From Cellulosimicrobium sp. Marseille-Q4280 (GTDB taxonomy: Bacteria; Actinomycetota; Actinomycetes; Actinomycetales; Cellulomonadaceae): a stretch of DNA of 64,000 nt. The position numbers and the translations under genes were made by a program. Positions within the stretch are counted from its first letter, which is position 1; each line of letters begins with the position of its first letter. The notes beneath the pieces were generated by a model. That model ran no database searches and was not told the DNA's origin. It was given only the letters and a program-made list of their open reading frames with translations. Shown in pieces: positions 62,061 to 64,000 of this stretch. The stretch lies in the NCBI RefSeq assembly GCF_943181405.1, contig NZ_CALPBY010000003.1, positions 124,001 to 188,000 of the forward strand. The letters are read 5' to 3'.

Positions 62061-63079
62061 CAGGCCAGCTCCAGCATCGCCGTGTTGATGCCGGAGCCCA
62101 CGCCCATGAGCAGCACGCGGTCGCCGGCGCTGAGCGTGCCCTGCTCCTCGGCGAGCGTGATCGGCACGGACGCCGGCCCCACGTTGCCGAGCCGCTCGTA
62201 GGTGGTGGGCACGCGGGAGCGGTCCAGGCCCACCGCCTCGACGATCGCGTCGGTGTGCACGCGCGAGACCTGGTGCGTGATGTACCGGTCCATGGAGGAC
62301 CAGTCCCAGTCGGCGACGGCGTCCTTCCAGGCGTCCACGACGAGCTCGAGGCCGCCCTCGAGCAGCGCCTGGGCATCGGTGAACATGCCGTCGGTGCTGC
62401 CCACGCACAGGTCGTGGAACCGGGTGGCCGCGCGGGTGACGCCGCCGCGCACGCGGTGGGCACGCGGGTGCTCGTCCGCGCGGCCCAGCACGGCGGCGGC
62501 CGAGCCGGATCCGAGCGTGAGCGAGGCGAACTCCTGCATGAAGTCGTCGCGGTCGCGGTCCTCGCGCAGCAGCCGCTCGATCGTGCGGTCGTGGATGACG
62601 TCCGCGTCCTCGCCGTCCACGACGACCGCGTAGCGGATCTGCCCGGACTCGATCATGCCCGCGGCGAGGCTCATGCCGTTGATGAAGCCGAGGCACGCGT
62701 TGGCGACGTCGAAGTTGGTGGCGGACGACGGCAGGTCGAGCCCGTGGTGCAGCCGCACCGCGACCGACGGCTCGAGATGCTTGCGCGTGACCGACGTGTT
62801 GATCAGGAGCCCGACGTCGCTCGGGTCCACCCCGGCGGCGCGGAGCGCCTCCTGCCCCGCGGCGACCGTCGCGTCGTCGACGTCCTCCTCGGCGGTCCAG
62901 GTGCGCCGCTCGCGCACGCCCGCCACGCGTTGCAGCAGCGTGGACGGCAGACGCAGCCGCCGCAGCGCGGGGGCGAGACGCTCCTGCACCTCGGCGGACG
63001 TCCGCACGCCGGCGGGAAGCCGGCTGGTGACGGACAGCAGCGCGACGTTGGTGAACCTGGCGGTGGCGTTACCTGACAC
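62057..63079 (-). CDS. oleA: OleA-type acyl-CoA head-to-head condensing enzyme
   Basis: The 340-residue thiolase-fold enzyme joins two long-chain fatty acyl groups in a Claisen condensation to a 2-alkyl-3-keto acid. The catalytic Cys129 lies in FDVANACLGFING, with His269 in YITHQVSR and Asn299 in LGNVGPAS. Glu103 in HLEPS takes the place of the OleA glutamate needed for the head-to-head reaction. GTG 63079 follows GGAG by about 7 nt. The stop overlaps the oleBC start. Product chain length cannot be predicted. Confidence 0.93.
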   Translation of the reverse strand: MSGNATARFTNVALLSVTSRLPAGVRTSAEVQERLAPALRRLRLPSTLLQRVAGVRERRTWTAEEDVDDATVAAGQEALRAAGVDPSDVGLLINTSVTRKHLEPSVAVRLHHGLDLPSSATNFDVANACLGFINGMSLAAGMIESGQIRYAVVVDGEDADVIHDRTIERLLREDRDRDDFMQEFASLTLGSGSAAAVLGRADEHPRAHRVRGGVTRAATRFHDLCVGSTDGMFTDAQALLEGGLELVVDAWKDAVADWDWSSMDRYITHQVSRVHTDAIVEAVGLDRSRVPTTYERLGNVGPASVPITLAEEQGTLSAGDRVLLMGVGSGINTAMLELAW

Positions 63080-63385
63080 ACGAGCTCCAGACGGCCGGAC
63101 GCACGAGCGCCCGGCTCAGCGACGAGACGACCGGGGGGCGCCTGACCGCCGGTGCGGCAGCGCGACCGCGCCGGGCGGGGGCCGACGGCTGGTGCCGTCC
63201 ACTCCCGCGTCCCCGAGCGTAGGACGCTCGGCGGTTTCCCGCCGTTCCAACCGGGCGCTGTGGGATGCGCCACGTCGGCACGGCGGCTCGCAGAGGGGCG
63301 TGGCCCGCTCCTCGTGATCGATGACTTCCCCGGCGCCGCGCGGTCTACCCCGGGGACCGAGACGGCGAGCGACCTGGAGACGACC
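63080..63385. other. Divergent intergenic region upstream of oleA with adjacent hairpins
   Basis: No gene is evident. On the minus strand a GGCGG-GAAA-CCGCC hairpin (63230-63243) is followed by a CCGAGCG/CGCTCGG stem with a 5-nt loop (63213-63231). The two share two bases, so they are alternatives rather than a pair. If transcription of oleA begins upstream of them the mRNA leader exceeds 130 nt. On the plus strand no clear promoter box was seen for the DHFR-like gene. Confidence 0.5.
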
Positions 63386-64000
63386 ATGGGACTCATCGAG
63401 ATCGAGCTGTTCACGACCCTCGACCTCGTCGGGCAGGCGCCCGGCGGGCCGGAGGAGGACCCCGAGAACGCGTTCCCCTTCGGCGGCTGGCAGGCGCCGC
63501 TGCTCGACGACGTCGCCGGTGCGCAGATCGACGCCGCGTACGAGGGCACGGACGCGCTGCTGCTCGGCCGGCGGACGTACGACATCTTCGCGTCCTACTG
63601 GCCGCACCAGGAGGACGGCCCGGACGGCGGCTTCGCGACGCTCTTCAACCGCATCCCCAAGTACGTCGCCTCGCGCGGAACGCCCGACCTGCCCTGGGCC
63701 GGGTCGACGCAGCTCGGACCCGACCTGGCGACGGCGGTGCGCGAGGTCCGCGACCGGCACGAGCACGTCAAGGTCGTCGGCAGCCTGAACCTGGTGCAGT
63801 CCCTCCTGCGCGAGAAGCTGTTCGACCGCCTCGACCTGTGGGTGCACCCGATCGTCCTCGGCGTCGGGAAGACCGTGTTCGACGGCGGAGCCGTCCCCAC
63901 GAACCTCACGCTCCTCGAGCCCGCGGCGTCCAGCCCGACGGGCACGGTGCTCATGCGGTACGGGCTCGCCGACGGGACGCCCGGGACGGGCGACATGAGC
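63386..64000 (+). CDS. RibD C-terminal/dihydrofolate-reductase-like protein, 3' end outside window
   Basis: The frame starts at ATG 63386 after GGAG and stays open to the edge (205 codons). LFTTLDLVGQAPGGPEEDPENAFPFGGWQAP and TDALLLGRRTYDIFASYWPHQ match the RibD_C/DHFR-like family, as do VKVVGSLNLVQSLLREKLFDRLDLWVHPIVLGVGKTVFDGG. Many such small proteins are annotated as dihydrofolate reductase family, but most lack a proven activity. The last visible residues (GDMS) are beyond the usual domain end, so only a short tail is missing. Confidence 0.88.
   Translation, partial: MGLIEIELFTTLDLVGQAPGGPEEDPENAFPFGGWQAPLLDDVAGAQIDAAYEGTDALLLGRRTYDIFASYWPHQEDGPDGGFATLFNRIPKYVASRGTPDLPWAGSTQLGPDLATAVREVRDRHEHVKVVGSLNLVQSLLREKLFDRLDLWVHPIVLGVGKTVFDGGAVPTNLTLLEPAASSPTGTVLMRYGLADGTPGTGDMS

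Overview
The window is about 74% G+C, with GTG starts, ATGA/GTGA stop-start overlaps and many TAnnnT boxes 6-7 nt before a start codon, the signature of leaderless actinobacterial mRNAs. Gene content (MetH, divergent glgA/glgC, a DUF3099 protein, ImuA'/ImuB/DnaE2, IdeR-type iron boxes, an oleABCD cluster with fused oleBC) points to a Micrococcales actinobacterium of the Cellulomonas/Cellulosimicrobium type. The genus is an inference. No rRNA, CRISPR array, IS transposase, prophage or replication origin was seen.

1-9 kb: the tail of an ABC ATPase and its permease, then rtcB (minus strand) preceded by a tRNA-shaped RNA with an abnormal anticodon arm. Next is an isolated 43-codon gene with its own promoter, ribosome binding site and intrinsic terminator. 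After it come a formaldehyde-dehydrogenase-like alcohol dehydrogenase, DoxX, a YdjM-like membrane hydrolase, a RIO-type kinase preceded by a 19-codon leader ORF and a hairpin, and two cell-envelope hypotheticals.

9-16 kb: the SOS mutasome operon imuA'-imuB-dnaE2 behind a perfect LexA box. dnaE2 carries an in-frame insertion of about 150 codons made largely of two inverted copies of a palindromic repeat. 16-23 kb: a PEBP-like protein, a YbaK-like deacylase, and an iron-siderophore uptake locus (ATPase, binding lipoprotein, double-length FecCD permease, siderophore-interacting reductase). Two near-identical IdeR-type boxes sit just before leaderless starts.

23-34.5 kb: an EEP-family nuclease, a nucleotidyltransferase-like protein, an SRPBCC protein, two overlapping alpha/beta hydrolases, a SpoU rRNA methylase, an 1113-residue polytopic membrane protein with an embedded serine-hydrolase motif, a Phd/VapC toxin-antitoxin pair and a P-type ATPase. 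34.6-43 kb: a TetR-controlled pair of ABC exporter half-transporters, an SPFH/NfeD pair, and a lone ABC ATPase divergent from a hypothetical gene. 43.1-43.55 kb: a gene-free interval holding two inverted copies of a second structured repeat family.

43.5-64 kb: glgA and glgC divergent (glycogen/ADP-glucose), serB, fabG and fabI (fatty-acid reduction steps) with a SixA-like phosphatase, DUF3099 and SURF1 genes, an ABC-F protein, a YpfJ-type metalloprotease, a double-GNAT acetyltransferase, metH, the translationally coupled oleA-oleBC-oleD operon for long-chain olefins, and a truncated RibD/DHFR-like gene at the right edge.

The least expected signals are the two families of covarying inverted repeat pairs, the rtcB-linked tRNA-like RNA, and the small gene at 2813-2944.
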